This document shows, one piece after another, positions 31,310 to 39,239 of a stretch of DNA of 64,000 bases. Position 1 is the first letter of the stretch; each line of letters opens with the position of its first letter. The stretch covers positions 1-64,000 of the forward strand of contig NZ_JAIAZY010000013.1 in the NCBI RefSeq assembly GCF_019459225.1, read 5' to 3'. Source of the DNA: Bacillus sp. IITD106. Its GTDB lineage: Bacteria; Bacillota; Bacilli; Bacillales; Bacillaceae_C. Under the pieces are notes generated by a model that searched no databases, was not told the origin of the DNA, and saw only the letters and a program-made list of their open reading frames with translations. A program made the position numbers and the translations under genes.

Positions 31310-33523
31310 CTAAAGCTTCATGCTCTGCAATCTCAATGCATTTAATACAACGGACACCGAGCTGAATGCCATCGCGGCTCCTGCCAGCCAAGGAGCAAGG
31401 AAGCCCATGGCGGCAATCGGAATTCCTAATGTATTATAGGCAAATGCCCAGAATAAGTTTTGTTTAATATTGCGGATCGTTTTGTGGCTCATATAAATTG
31501 AATCAGCAATGCTATTTAAATCACCACGAATGAGAGTAATATCCGCTGCTTCCATTGCCACATCCGTCCCCGTACCAATCGCCATTCCGATGTCAGCCAT
31601 CGCAAGTGCTGGGGCATCATTGATTCCATCCCCTACCATGGCGACCTTATTTCCTGCTTCTTGAAGTTTTTTTACTTCCTCCGCTTTTCCCTCTGGCAAT
31701 ACTTCGGCTATCACTTGATCAATGCCGGCTTCTTTTGCAATGGCTTGGGCAGTTCTTGCATTATCACCCGTCATCATAATGACTTCAATATTCATCTTTT
31801 TTAAACGCTCAATCGCTTCTCGAGACGTGTCTTTAATCGTATCTGCCACTGCTACAATCCCAGCAAACTCTCGATCAAAAGCAGCAAGCATCGCAGTTTT
31901 CCCTTCATTCTCGTATTTTTCCATTTTAGCTAGGGCATCGTGAACCTCGATATTATGTTCCTTCATAAGTCGTCTAGTACCGACTAATATTTCTTTTCCA
32001 TCAATAACCGCTTTTATACCAAATCCCGGAATTGCCTCAAATGCTGAAGGCTGTTTTAACAGAATCCTTTTCTTTTTAATTCCTTCCACAATTGCTTGAG
32101 CCAAAGGATGTTCTGATTGCTGCTCAGCTGATCCGATGAATGATAAAAACTCAGTTTCGTTAAGATGTGTAAATAAGTTTGTTAAAACTGGAGTGCCATT
32201 TGTGACAGTCCCTGTTTTGTCTAAAATAACAATGTCGATTTTATGAGTAGATTCTAAGTGTTCTCCGCCTTTAAATAAAATGCCGTATTCAGCAGCCCTT
32301 CCTGATCCAGCCATAATCGACGTAGGAGTGGCCAATCCAAGAGCACAAGGACAGGCTATGACAAGCACCGCTATCATATTTTCTAATGCCTCAGCAACGT
32401 TTCCAGGGGCAACTCTCGTAAACCAGATAATAAACGTTAAAATCGCAATTCCTACTACAATCGGTACAAAAATACCTGAAATATGGTCTGCTAATCGTTG
32501 AATGGGAGCTTTCGACCCTTGCGCTTCCTCAACAACTTTGATGATTTGAGCAAGGGCCGTTTCCTTTCCAACCTTTGTAGCTTTCATTTTGATAAAACCA
32601 TTTTTATTGATGGTTGCTCCAATGACAGAATCCCCCGCACCTTTATCAACAGGAACGCTTTCACCCGTAATCATCGCTTCATCAAAAGCGGACTCACCTT
32701 CGATAATCGTCCCGTCTACCGGAACTTTTTCTCCAGGTTTTACGAGTAACATATCACCTATTACTACCTCTTCAAGCGGAATATTCATAATGGCCTCTTG
32801 GCGCACGACTGTTGCCGTTTTCGCTTGGAGACCCATCAGCTTCTTAATCGCTTGGGATGATCTTCCTTTTGCTTTTGCTTCGAATAATTTCCCGAGAATG
32901 ATCAACGTAATCAAAACAGCACTCGTTTCAAAATATAGATCCATGGAATGATTACCAGTGGCAATTGAGCGAATCAATAAAAACGCACTATAAAAATAGG
33001 CGGCTGATGTACCAAGAACAACAAGCACGTCCATATTGGCACTCTGATTTCGCAAAGCTTTAAAGGCACCTATATAAAATTGCTTTCCAATATAAAATTG
33101 TACCGGTGTCGCCAGAGCCATCTGCACCCATGGATTCATTATGATTTTTGGTACGTAAAGAAATGAAGTAAAACTAAAATGAGATGCCATTGTCCAAAGA
33201 AGTGGAAGTGAAAGAATTAAAGATAGAATGAACTTTCTTTCCTGCTTTTTAATTTCCTTTTCCCGATAATCAATCGTTTCCTTTTCACCATCATCATTTT
33301 TTAAAACCGCTCCATAACCAAGGTCTTGAACTTTTTTCTGGATATCTTCAAAGGAAATTTTGTCTTTATCAAATTGAACCGTCGCCTTTTCTAATGCAAG
33401 ATTCACATTAGCATCCTGAACCCCATCCAGCTTCTTCAATCCTTTTTCAATTCGATTGGAGCAAGCCGCACAAGTCATACCGGTAATTTGAAATTGGTTT
33501 TCTAAAACATTCACATTTTTCAT
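31310..33523 (-). CDS. copA: Copper-exporting P1B-type ATPase
   Basis: CopA pumps Cu(I) out of the cytoplasm. The 737-residue protein has one N-terminal heavy-metal domain with Cys18 and Cys21 in GMTCAACS, against two such domains in B. subtilis CopA. Eight membrane segments follow, with the transport motif CPC near residue 390 (IACPCALGLATP). The phosphorylation motif is DKTGT near 435, and the hinge is MTGDN/GDGINDAPALA. The ATG follows AAGGAG. Its usual partners copZ (chaperone) and an intact csoR (repressor) are missing; only a csoR fragment and operator remain upstream. Confidence 0.95.
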   Translation of the reverse strand: MKNVNVLENQFQITGMTCAACSNRIEKGLKKLDGVQDANVNLALEKATVQFDKDKISFEDIQKKVQDLGYGAVLKNDDGEKETIDYREKEIKKQERKFILSLILSLPLLWTMASHFSFTSFLYVPKIIMNPWVQMALATPVQFYIGKQFYIGAFKALRNQSANMDVLVVLGTSAAYFYSAFLLIRSIATGNHSMDLYFETSAVLITLIILGKLFEAKAKGRSSQAIKKLMGLQAKTATVVRQEAIMNIPLEEVVIGDMLLVKPGEKVPVDGTIIEGESAFDEAMITGESVPVDKGAGDSVIGATINKNGFIKMKATKVGKETALAQIIKVVEEAQGSKAPIQRLADHISGIFVPIVVGIAILTFIIWFTRVAPGNVAEALENMIAVLVIACPCALGLATPTSIMAGSGRAAEYGILFKGGEHLESTHKIDIVILDKTGTVTNGTPVLTNLFTHLNETEFLSFIGSAEQQSEHPLAQAIVEGIKKKRILLKQPSAFEAIPGFGIKAVIDGKEILVGTRRLMKEHNIEVHDALAKMEKYENEGKTAMLAAFDREFAGIVAVADTIKDTSREAIERLKKMNIEVIMMTGDNARTAQAIAKEAGIDQVIAEVLPEGKAEEVKKLQEAGNKVAMVGDGINDAPALAMADIGMAIGTGTDVAMEAADITLIRGDLNSIADSIYMSHKTIRNIKQNLFWAFAYNTLGIPIAAMGFLAPWLAGAAMAFSSVSVVLNALRLQSMKL

Positions 33524-33544
33524 TTCCAGATCTCCTTATTATGA

Positions 33545-33685
33545 TCAACTCCAATTATATTTTTGTATTGTTATAAGAAATTCGTCTAAGATATCCATAT
33601 ATCCTTCTTGAATCCTTTCAACGACATAACTTTTCATATGATCTTCAAGCAAAATTTTCGCTACACTATTTAGTGCTGCTTGAAT
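33545..33685 (-). pseudogene. csoR: Remnant of copper-sensing repressor csoR
   Basis: A 46-codon minus-strand fragment reading IQAALNSVAKILLEDHMK then SYVVERIQEGYMDILDEFL, which matches the C-terminal half of CsoR. The first half of the gene, including the first metal-ligand cysteine, is gone; the frame is closed by TGA at 33686-33688. The expected His-x3-Cys metal pair reads His-Met-Lys-Ser-Tyr, so the second cysteine is lost. It sits between copA and a well-preserved CsoR operator. In B. subtilis csoR, copZ and copA lie together in the same neighbourhood as bdbDC. Confidence 0.75.
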
Positions 33686-33693
33686 TCATTACA

Positions 33694-33714
33694 ATAGTAT
33701 ACCCCCGTACTGTA
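33694..33714 (-). promoter_or_regulatory. CsoR-type operator upstream of the csoR remnant and copA
   Basis: On the minus strand TACAGTACGGGGGTATACTA closely matches the B. subtilis copZA operator core TACCCTACGGGGGTATGGTA as I remember it. It lies just before the truncated csoR and about 170 bp before copA. Confidence 0.7.
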
Positions 33715-33816
33715 TAAAAACAAAAATTAAAAAACGAACTGCGGAAACGCCTATACACATATATCACTTTTGAATAAGATAAAACGAATATTATTGTTAC
33801 AGCTAGGAGGGTAGAG

Positions 33817-34041
33817 ATGTCAAAAGAAAAAAAAACGAAAGAAATTCATGTTGAAAATTTAATTATCCATGCTCAAAATGTTGAAGTCGTTGATGAACGG
33901 CATAATAAGGAAAGGGAAGTTGAAAGGGAAGCGCCGCCTGTCAGGGATCCATGGGGATTCTTCTGGGGAAGGCCGGTGGGGCCACCTCAAGAAACAGCTG
34001 AAGAAACGCAAACTGAAAATGAAGCAGAAACAGAAAACTAA
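33817..34041 (+). CDS. Small charged protein of unknown function
   Basis: A 74-residue hydrophilic protein. Residues 1-40 are a mixed-charge helix (MSKEKKTKEIHVENLIIHA), the middle is proline- and tryptophan-rich (PPVRDPWGFFWGRPVGPP), and the tail is acidic (ETAEETQTENEAETEN). No membrane segment or catalytic motif. The start follows TAGGAGGG by 5 nt and a strong terminator follows, so it is very likely expressed. I do not recognise the family. Confidence 0.75.
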   Translation: MSKEKKTKEIHVENLIIHAQNVEVVDERHNKEREVEREAPPVRDPWGFFWGRPVGPPQETAEETQTENEAETEN

Positions 34042-34057
34042 TCCTATACCATTATAG

Positions 34058-34098
34058 AAAACGGAAAGTGGTAAAAAACACTTTCCGTTGTTATTTTT
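34058..34098 (+). terminator. Terminator of the small charged protein gene
   Basis: AACGGAAAGTG pairs with CACTTTCCGTT, followed by GTTATTTTTTA. It overlaps the end of bdbC on the opposite strand. Confidence 0.85.
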
Positions 34099-34540
34099 TA
34101 TGGTGTAACCGCTCATGTCGAAACATGAGAATCATAAATATGCTGATCAATGTAAATGCTGTTAACGCCAAAAATGGTATTGTTATAAAACCGAGCCAAT
34201 TGATATATTGCACATTGCAAGGTACACCTTGAACACATGGCTTTATCGCTGCAAAACCCGGAACTTTTTGAACTAAATAATGGTACAGTGAAATCGAACC
34301 GCCGATAAGGGATAGCGGCAGAACATACTTTTTAATATGTCTTTCATTATTAAATGCTGCAATACCAAGAATGATCGTCAGTGGATACATAAAAATTCTT
34401 TGAACCCAGCAAAGTTCACAAGGAATATAGCCTTTAATTTCACTAAAATACAAGCTTCCTAAAGTAGCGACAACTGAAACAACCCAGGCAAAATAAAGTA
34501 GTAATTGTTGAAATGAATTCGTCGATTCGGGTTTATTCAT
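34091..34540 (-). CDS. bdbC: Disulfide bond formation membrane protein BdbC
   Basis: A DsbB-like quinone-linked membrane oxidase that recharges the thiol oxidase BdbD. The 149-residue protein has four membrane segments. The redox pairs are Cys41-x2-Cys44 (PCELCW) and Cys102/Cys108 (PCVQGVPC). I start at the ATG at 34540, which overlaps the bdbD stop by 8 nt; the longer frame to 34591 would run inside bdbD. Confidence 0.93.
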   Translation of the reverse strand: MNKPESTNSFQQLLLYFAWVVSVVATLGSLYFSEIKGYIPCELCWVQRIFMYPLTIILGIAAFNNERHIKKYVLPLSLIGGSISLYHYLVQKVPGFAAIKPCVQGVPCNVQYINWLGFITIPFLALTAFTLISIFMILMFRHERLHHKK

Positions 34541-35204
34541 TTTTATTATCCAAACCTTTTTCAATCTGTGCTTTAATCGCTTCATAATCAAATGGTTTCT
34601 CTATCATAACTCCGTTGATGATGATGGATGGGGTGAATTTTATATCCTTTTCCTTCACGAGATCTTCATCAATCTTTACTTCATCACGCATTCCTTCTTC
34701 GTCAATATCTTTTTTGAATTGATCAAAGTCAATATCAGGAGCATATGCTTTTGCAATCTCGACCAAATTATCTGTCGTTACCCATTCATCATCGTGAGTT
34801 TGATTAGACGGCTGCGCATCAAAAATTCCTTTATGAAAAGCCCAAAAGCTATCAGGGTCTTGCTTGTAAACAGATTCTGAAGCAAGTGCTGCTAGAAGCG
34901 ATTCTTCTCCATGAAAAAGTACATTAATATATGTAAGCTTTGCTTTTCCAGTATCGATATAATCTTCTTTCAGCTTAGGAAAAACACTCTCACCCCATGC
35001 CTTACAAGATGGGCATTTATAATCGCCAAACTCCACGATTGAAACAGGCGCATTCTCATCTCCTAATGTTGGCTGGTTTTCTATATTAATAAAACTAACC
35101 TTCTCTTGGCTTTCATCTTTTTCTTTATTATTTAACACTAATACAAGTGCCACAATGATGGCAAAAATAACGACAGTAAATAAAACAATCTTTTTATTAT
35201 TCAT
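34533..35204 (-). CDS. bdbD: Thiol-disulfide oxidoreductase BdbD
   Basis: A membrane-anchored DsbA-like oxidase that inserts disulfides into secreted proteins outside the cell. The 223-residue protein has an N-terminal membrane anchor (IVLFTVVIFAIIVALVLVL) and a thioredoxin fold with Cys64-Pro-Ser-Cys67. The cis-Pro loop is in KFTPSIIINGV. It forms an operon with bdbC and neighbours copA, as in B. subtilis. Confidence 0.94.
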   Translation of the reverse strand: MNNKKIVLFTVVIFAIIVALVLVLNNKEKDESQEKVSFINIENQPTLGDENAPVSIVEFGDYKCPSCKAWGESVFPKLKEDYIDTGKAKLTYINVLFHGEESLLAALASESVYKQDPDSFWAFHKGIFDAQPSNQTHDDEWVTTDNLVEIAKAYAPDIDFDQFKKDIDEEGMRDEVKIDEDLVKEKDIKFTPSIIINGVMIEKPFDYEAIKAQIEKGLDNKNE

Positions 35205-35290
35205 CTATAACATCTCTCCGCGTTAATAGCTTTAATGTCAATAATAGTATCATACCCCTTAATGGTATGTAAACGATTAAGGACTACTTT

Positions 35291-35320
35291 GAATAAGAAA
35301 GAAATTTTTGACAGATACTT
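35291..35320 (+). promoter_or_regulatory. Sigma-G-like promoter of the gerA-type operon
   Basis: GAATA at 35291-35295 fits the -35 consensus GHATR, and after 18 nt GATACTT (35314-35320) matches CATXHTA at five of seven positions. Forespore control is what gerA-type operons need. This placement puts the start of transcription after the TTG at 35308, so translation should begin further downstream. Confidence 0.55.
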
Positions 35321-35364
35321 TGTTTAATTACTATAACCTTAAACGAGGCGAGTTGAGAAAGGCT

Positions 35365-36867
35365 ATGTCTTTTTTTAAAAATAATAGAAGAAACATTGTC
35401 AAAAAAGAAACACTTATTTTTCCAACCATTGAGGAAAACCTTCATTATTTTGTAGAGGCGCTATACGATACGAATGATTTAAAAACACGAAAAATAAACT
35501 TTAATGGCATTCCTGGACTCATTGTTTTTTTAGAGACGATAGTGAATCCCGAGGAACTTCAACGAAGTATTCTCATCCCACTTTCCCAATCAAACACACT
35601 TCAAAATATTGATGATATCATCACAAGTTCCGAGTTTACGAAAACCAACGACATCAATAATGCCGTTTCCTCACTTCTAGAAGGAAATAGTGTACTTTTT
35701 CTGGAAGACGGAACCGAATTTTATATTTTTAACACATTGCAAATTCACCCACGCACTCCAGAAGAACCAGACAACGAAAAGGTCGTTCGCGGATCCCATG
35801 AAGGGTTTGTAGGAAAGCTTAATGTTAATTTGAATTTGATAAGATCTCGTTTAAGAAATCGACAATTAGTAATCAAATATTACGAACTTGGTTGGGGAAC
35901 GAATACACGTGTGGCGATTGTCTATATGAGGGAAATTGCCAACCCAGAGATGGTGGAAGAAGTTATAAAAAGAATAACATCCATCTCTTCAGATATGATT
36001 TTTAGCCCTGGCTACATTGAAGAATTTATTGAAGATAAGCCATTCTCCCCTTTTCAGCAAATATTATATACAGAAAGGCCCGATCGTGTTAAAGCCCATT
36101 TAATGGAAGGAAGAATAGCGATTTTATCTGAAGGCACTTCTGACGTTTCAATTTTACCTGTAACTTTTTTTGCATTTTTCCAAACTCCAGATGATTTTAA
36201 TATTAGATTTTATTCAGGTTCTTTATTTCGCCTTCTTAGGATATTGAGTTTTTGGGCAGCGATCACTCTTCCTTCCATTTATATAGCGATTGTCAGTTTT
36301 CATTTTGAAATTATTCCAAACGATGTGATTACGGTCGTGAAAGGTGCGATTGAAGATATTCCCTTTCCACCTTTTGTTGAAGCTCTCATTATGGCTGTAA
36401 CGATTGAATTAATAAGGGAAGCAGGAATAAGGCTTCCCACTCCCATTGGACAAACAATTGGTATTGTAGGGGGGTTAATTATTGGAGAGGCAGTTGTAAA
36501 TGCAGGACTTGTATCCAATATTATGGTGATAGTCATTGCTTTAACAGCGATTATGTCCTTTACCATTCCATCGTATGAAATGAGCAATACAGTCCGCATT
36601 TTATCTTTTCCGATTATGATTGCTTCTGCAACACTCGGATTTGTTGGCATTGTTTTTTGTCTTATGATCATCGCTATCCATTTATGTAAATTGGAGTCTT
36701 TAGGGACACCCTATCTAGCTCCTCTTGCTCCATTGAAGGTTCCAAATTTGAAAGACTCGATAGTCCGTTTTCCAATTTGGATGTTAAATAAACGCCCTAA
36801 AAACATTAAGCCCCAACAGGTGCAGAGACAAAATCCATCAAGGGAATGGAAAAAAGATGAAAAGTAA
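35365..36867 (+). CDS. Spore germinant receptor A subunit (GerA family)
   Basis: The A subunit of a germinant receptor in the inner spore membrane, which senses nutrients with the B and C subunits and opens ion channels. The 500-residue protein has a hydrophilic N-terminal half and, from about residue 280, five to six membrane segments, with the family motifs PFPPFVEALIMAVTIELIREAG and LPTPIGQTIGIVGGL. I use the ATG at 35365; a TTG at 35353 behind GAGGCGAG is an alternative. The B-subunit gene overlaps its end by 11 nt. The germinant cannot be read from the sequence. Confidence 0.93.
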   Translation: MSFFKNNRRNIVKKETLIFPTIEENLHYFVEALYDTNDLKTRKINFNGIPGLIVFLETIVNPEELQRSILIPLSQSNTLQNIDDIITSSEFTKTNDINNAVSSLLEGNSVLFLEDGTEFYIFNTLQIHPRTPEEPDNEKVVRGSHEGFVGKLNVNLNLIRSRLRNRQLVIKYYELGWGTNTRVAIVYMREIANPEMVEEVIKRITSISSDMIFSPGYIEEFIEDKPFSPFQQILYTERPDRVKAHLMEGRIAILSEGTSDVSILPVTFFAFFQTPDDFNIRFYSGSLFRLLRILSFWAAITLPSIYIAIVSFHFEIIPNDVITVVKGAIEDIPFPPFVEALIMAVTIELIREAGIRLPTPIGQTIGIVGGLIIGEAVVNAGLVSNIMVIVIALTAIMSFTIPSYEMSNTVRILSFPIMIASATLGFVGIVFCLMIIAIHLCKLESLGTPYLAPLAPLKVPNLKDSIVRFPIWMLNKRPKNIKPQQVQRQNPSREWKKDEK

Positions 36868-37951
36868 GCAGCAGATTTCCCAATATCAGCTCATTCTTGT
36901 ATTAATTCATACGCAAATTGGGGTTGGAATCGTTTCATTACCTTATGATATGTTTAAAAAAGCAGGCGGAGACGGTTGGATTTCAGTTTTACTGACGGGT
37001 GTACTTCTGCAAATAATGATTCTATTGATTTGGGCTTTAATGAGCCGATTTCCAACCCAGCATTTTTTCAAGGCACTCCAAACAATGTTCGGAACATTTA
37101 TTGGAAAAGTTTTTACGTTATTATATTGTAGTTATTATCTATTCGTGGCAGGCATGGTGTTGGCGAAATACGGATACGTTATAAAAGTTTGGATGCTGCC
37201 GTTGACGCCTAGATGGTTGGTATTATTACTAATGACATTAACAGCCATCTATATTGTAAAAGAAGATTTGAAAATATTGGCTCGATTCTTTTTTCTCGCA
37301 TCCATTACATTAATCGTGTTTGTCTCTTTATCGGCATATTCCTTAAAATTTGCAAACGTAACATATATTCTACCCATTGGAAATAATGGGGCGCTTCCAA
37401 TTTTAAATGGAATACGGGCAGGATTTCCTTCCTTTCAAGGATATGAATTATTAATGGTTTTATATCCATTTGTACAGGCAGATCGAAAAGGTGTATTAAA
37501 AGCAGCAACCATTGCGAATCTGTTCGTAACCTTCTTTTACACTTTTATCGTTCTTGCATGCTTACTTTTTTTCAGTCCAAAAGAATTGAAGTTTATACCC
37601 GAGCCCGTTTTATATTTAATCAAATCATTTTCTTTTAAAATTATCGAAAGGCCAGATTTAATCTTTACTTCCATGTGGATTGTATTAGTTGCCACAACAT
37701 TAATAAGCCTTTTATTTGTTTCTTCTATAGGTCTTTCTTTTATGTTTAATGCAAAAAGTCATAAAAACTTTGCCTATATCACTTCATTGGCTGCCTTCTC
37801 GATCGCCCTTATTCCGGAAGGCAAATTTGATATTATATTCGTCGGCAATATCGACCAAAAGCTTATTCTTTTCTTCGCATTTTTATTCCCGATCCTATTT
37901 CTTTTATTTTCCTTCATTTTTAAAAAGAAAGAACGGGGGGACAGGGAATGA
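36857..37951 (+). CDS. Spore germinant receptor B subunit (GerB family)
   Basis: A 364-residue membrane protein with about ten segments, of the APC-like spore germination permease family (GerAB/GerBB/GerKB). The N-terminal IGVGIVSLPYDMFKKAGGDGW corresponds to the unwound ligand-site helix described for GerAB. It should bind the germinant. It overlaps the A gene by 11 nt and the C gene by 4 nt, so all three are coupled. Confidence 0.93.
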   Translation: MKSKQQISQYQLILVLIHTQIGVGIVSLPYDMFKKAGGDGWISVLLTGVLLQIMILLIWALMSRFPTQHFFKALQTMFGTFIGKVFTLLYCSYYLFVAGMVLAKYGYVIKVWMLPLTPRWLVLLLMTLTAIYIVKEDLKILARFFFLASITLIVFVSLSAYSLKFANVTYILPIGNNGALPILNGIRAGFPSFQGYELLMVLYPFVQADRKGVLKAATIANLFVTFFYTFIVLACLLFFSPKELKFIPEPVLYLIKSFSFKIIERPDLIFTSMWIVLVATTLISLLFVSSIGLSFMFNAKSHKNFAYITSLAAFSIALIPEGKFDIIFVGNIDQKLILFFAFLFPILFLLFSFIFKKKERGDRE

Positions 37952-39072
37952 TGCATCGGTTTCTCCTTATTTGGGTGGCTACTTTAACTACCATACTTTC
38001 AGGTTGCTGGGATCAGCGTTTATTGAAAGATAACAGTTTAATATTAGCAATCGGATATGATCAAGTGGATGATAAAATAATGGCGACCATTTCCCATCCA
38101 CTAGCTTCAGCAGGGGGACCGAGTAAAAGCCCTTCTCCTCCATCGGGAAGTGAACTTTTATCTTCCATTGGAAATACAGCACGGAATGCGGAAGTTCGCA
38201 TAGAGCGTAAAGTTCCGGAAAAATTTGATGTGTCAAAAGTAAAGGTCGTTTTACTAGGAAGAGAGCTTGCCTCACAAGGAGTTTTCTCTATTTTAGATTC
38301 CACATACCGGGATTTACGGGGTCCGCTAAATGCAAAAGTGGTCATTGTAAAAGAAAACGCTAAAGATGGATTGTCCATTAAGGCACATGAATCCATGACA
38401 GTCAGTGATTATTATTCTGAGTTGCTTCATACTTCCGAGCAAGGTGGGATCACCCAAAATGCAAATGTAAAAACGATTTGTCCAATTATTTTATCTGAAG
38501 GAAAAGATTTTGTCGTTCCATATTTGACGGTAGGGCAAAAAGATAAAGCAAAAGTAATTGGATTGGCCATGTTCGACGATGATAAGTTCTCCGGCACATT
38601 GGGCTTGAAGGAATCGAGCATGTATCTAATCCTTTCCGATAACGTGAAAAAGACATTGCCGCTAAATTTTAAAGTGGGCAATAAATATAAAAAAAACGAT
38701 AAAAACTTTGTAAGCATTCAAGTACTTAAAATTAAACGGAAGATTAAAATCGATGACACCGACGGAAACATTAAAGCAAAAGTGAAAATAGACGTGAAAC
38801 TATCGATTGAGGAATATCCCGAAGACCACTTATATGAGAAAAAGCAAATAAACCAGCTTAATAAAAAAATCCAAAAACATTTAAACAAGCTTGCGGACAG
38901 CACGATAAAGAAAATGCAGAAAGCTAATAGCGATGCACTTGGTATTGGACAAAGAGTGAAAGCGTACCATCATGAAACTTGGAAAACAATGGATTGGAAA
39001 AAAGTCTACTCGGAGGTTCCAATAGAGGTCGAAATTAATTCGGAAATCATCCAGCATGGAATTATAAACTAA
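37948..39072 (+). CDS. Spore germinant receptor C subunit, lipoprotein (GerC family)
   Basis: A 374-residue lipoprotein anchored outside the inner spore membrane. The signal ends in the lipobox LSGC with Cys20, followed by WDQRLLKD, the typical GerC start. The C-terminal domain includes the conserved TIKKMQKANSDALGIGQ segment. It completes the A-B-C operon and is followed by a strong terminator. Confidence 0.95.
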   Translation: MMHRFLLIWVATLTTILSGCWDQRLLKDNSLILAIGYDQVDDKIMATISHPLASAGGPSKSPSPPSGSELLSSIGNTARNAEVRIERKVPEKFDVSKVKVVLLGRELASQGVFSILDSTYRDLRGPLNAKVVIVKENAKDGLSIKAHESMTVSDYYSELLHTSEQGGITQNANVKTICPIILSEGKDFVVPYLTVGQKDKAKVIGLAMFDDDKFSGTLGLKESSMYLILSDNVKKTLPLNFKVGNKYKKNDKNFVSIQVLKIKRKIKIDDTDGNIKAKVKIDVKLSIEEYPEDHLYEKKQINQLNKKIQKHLNKLADSTIKKMQKANSDALGIGQRVKAYHHETWKTMDWKKVYSEVPIEVEINSEIIQHGIIN

Positions 39073-39088
39073 TGCGTTGCGAAAGAGA

Positions 39089-39130
39089 ATAACTCCTTCT
39101 TGTGTCTTGTGCAAGAAGGAGTTAATATTT
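39089..39130 (+). terminator. Terminator of the germinant-receptor operon
   Basis: TAACTCCTTCTTG pairs perfectly with CAAGAAGGAGTTA around a 9-nt loop, followed by ATATTTTC. It lies 16 nt after the stop codon. Confidence 0.85.
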
Positions 39131-39239
39131 TCAGAATATATATACATAGGGATAAAAATCAAGAAAACCTCCACTAACTTCTAATTTTAGAGAAAAAGAA
39201 TAAACTATAGAAACAGAAAACAATAAGGATTGAATTGTC

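Noticed and set aside
35308-35364. TTG at 35308 as start of the germinant-receptor A gene
   Set aside because: No ribosome binding site precedes it, and the likely sigma-G promoter places the transcript start downstream of it.
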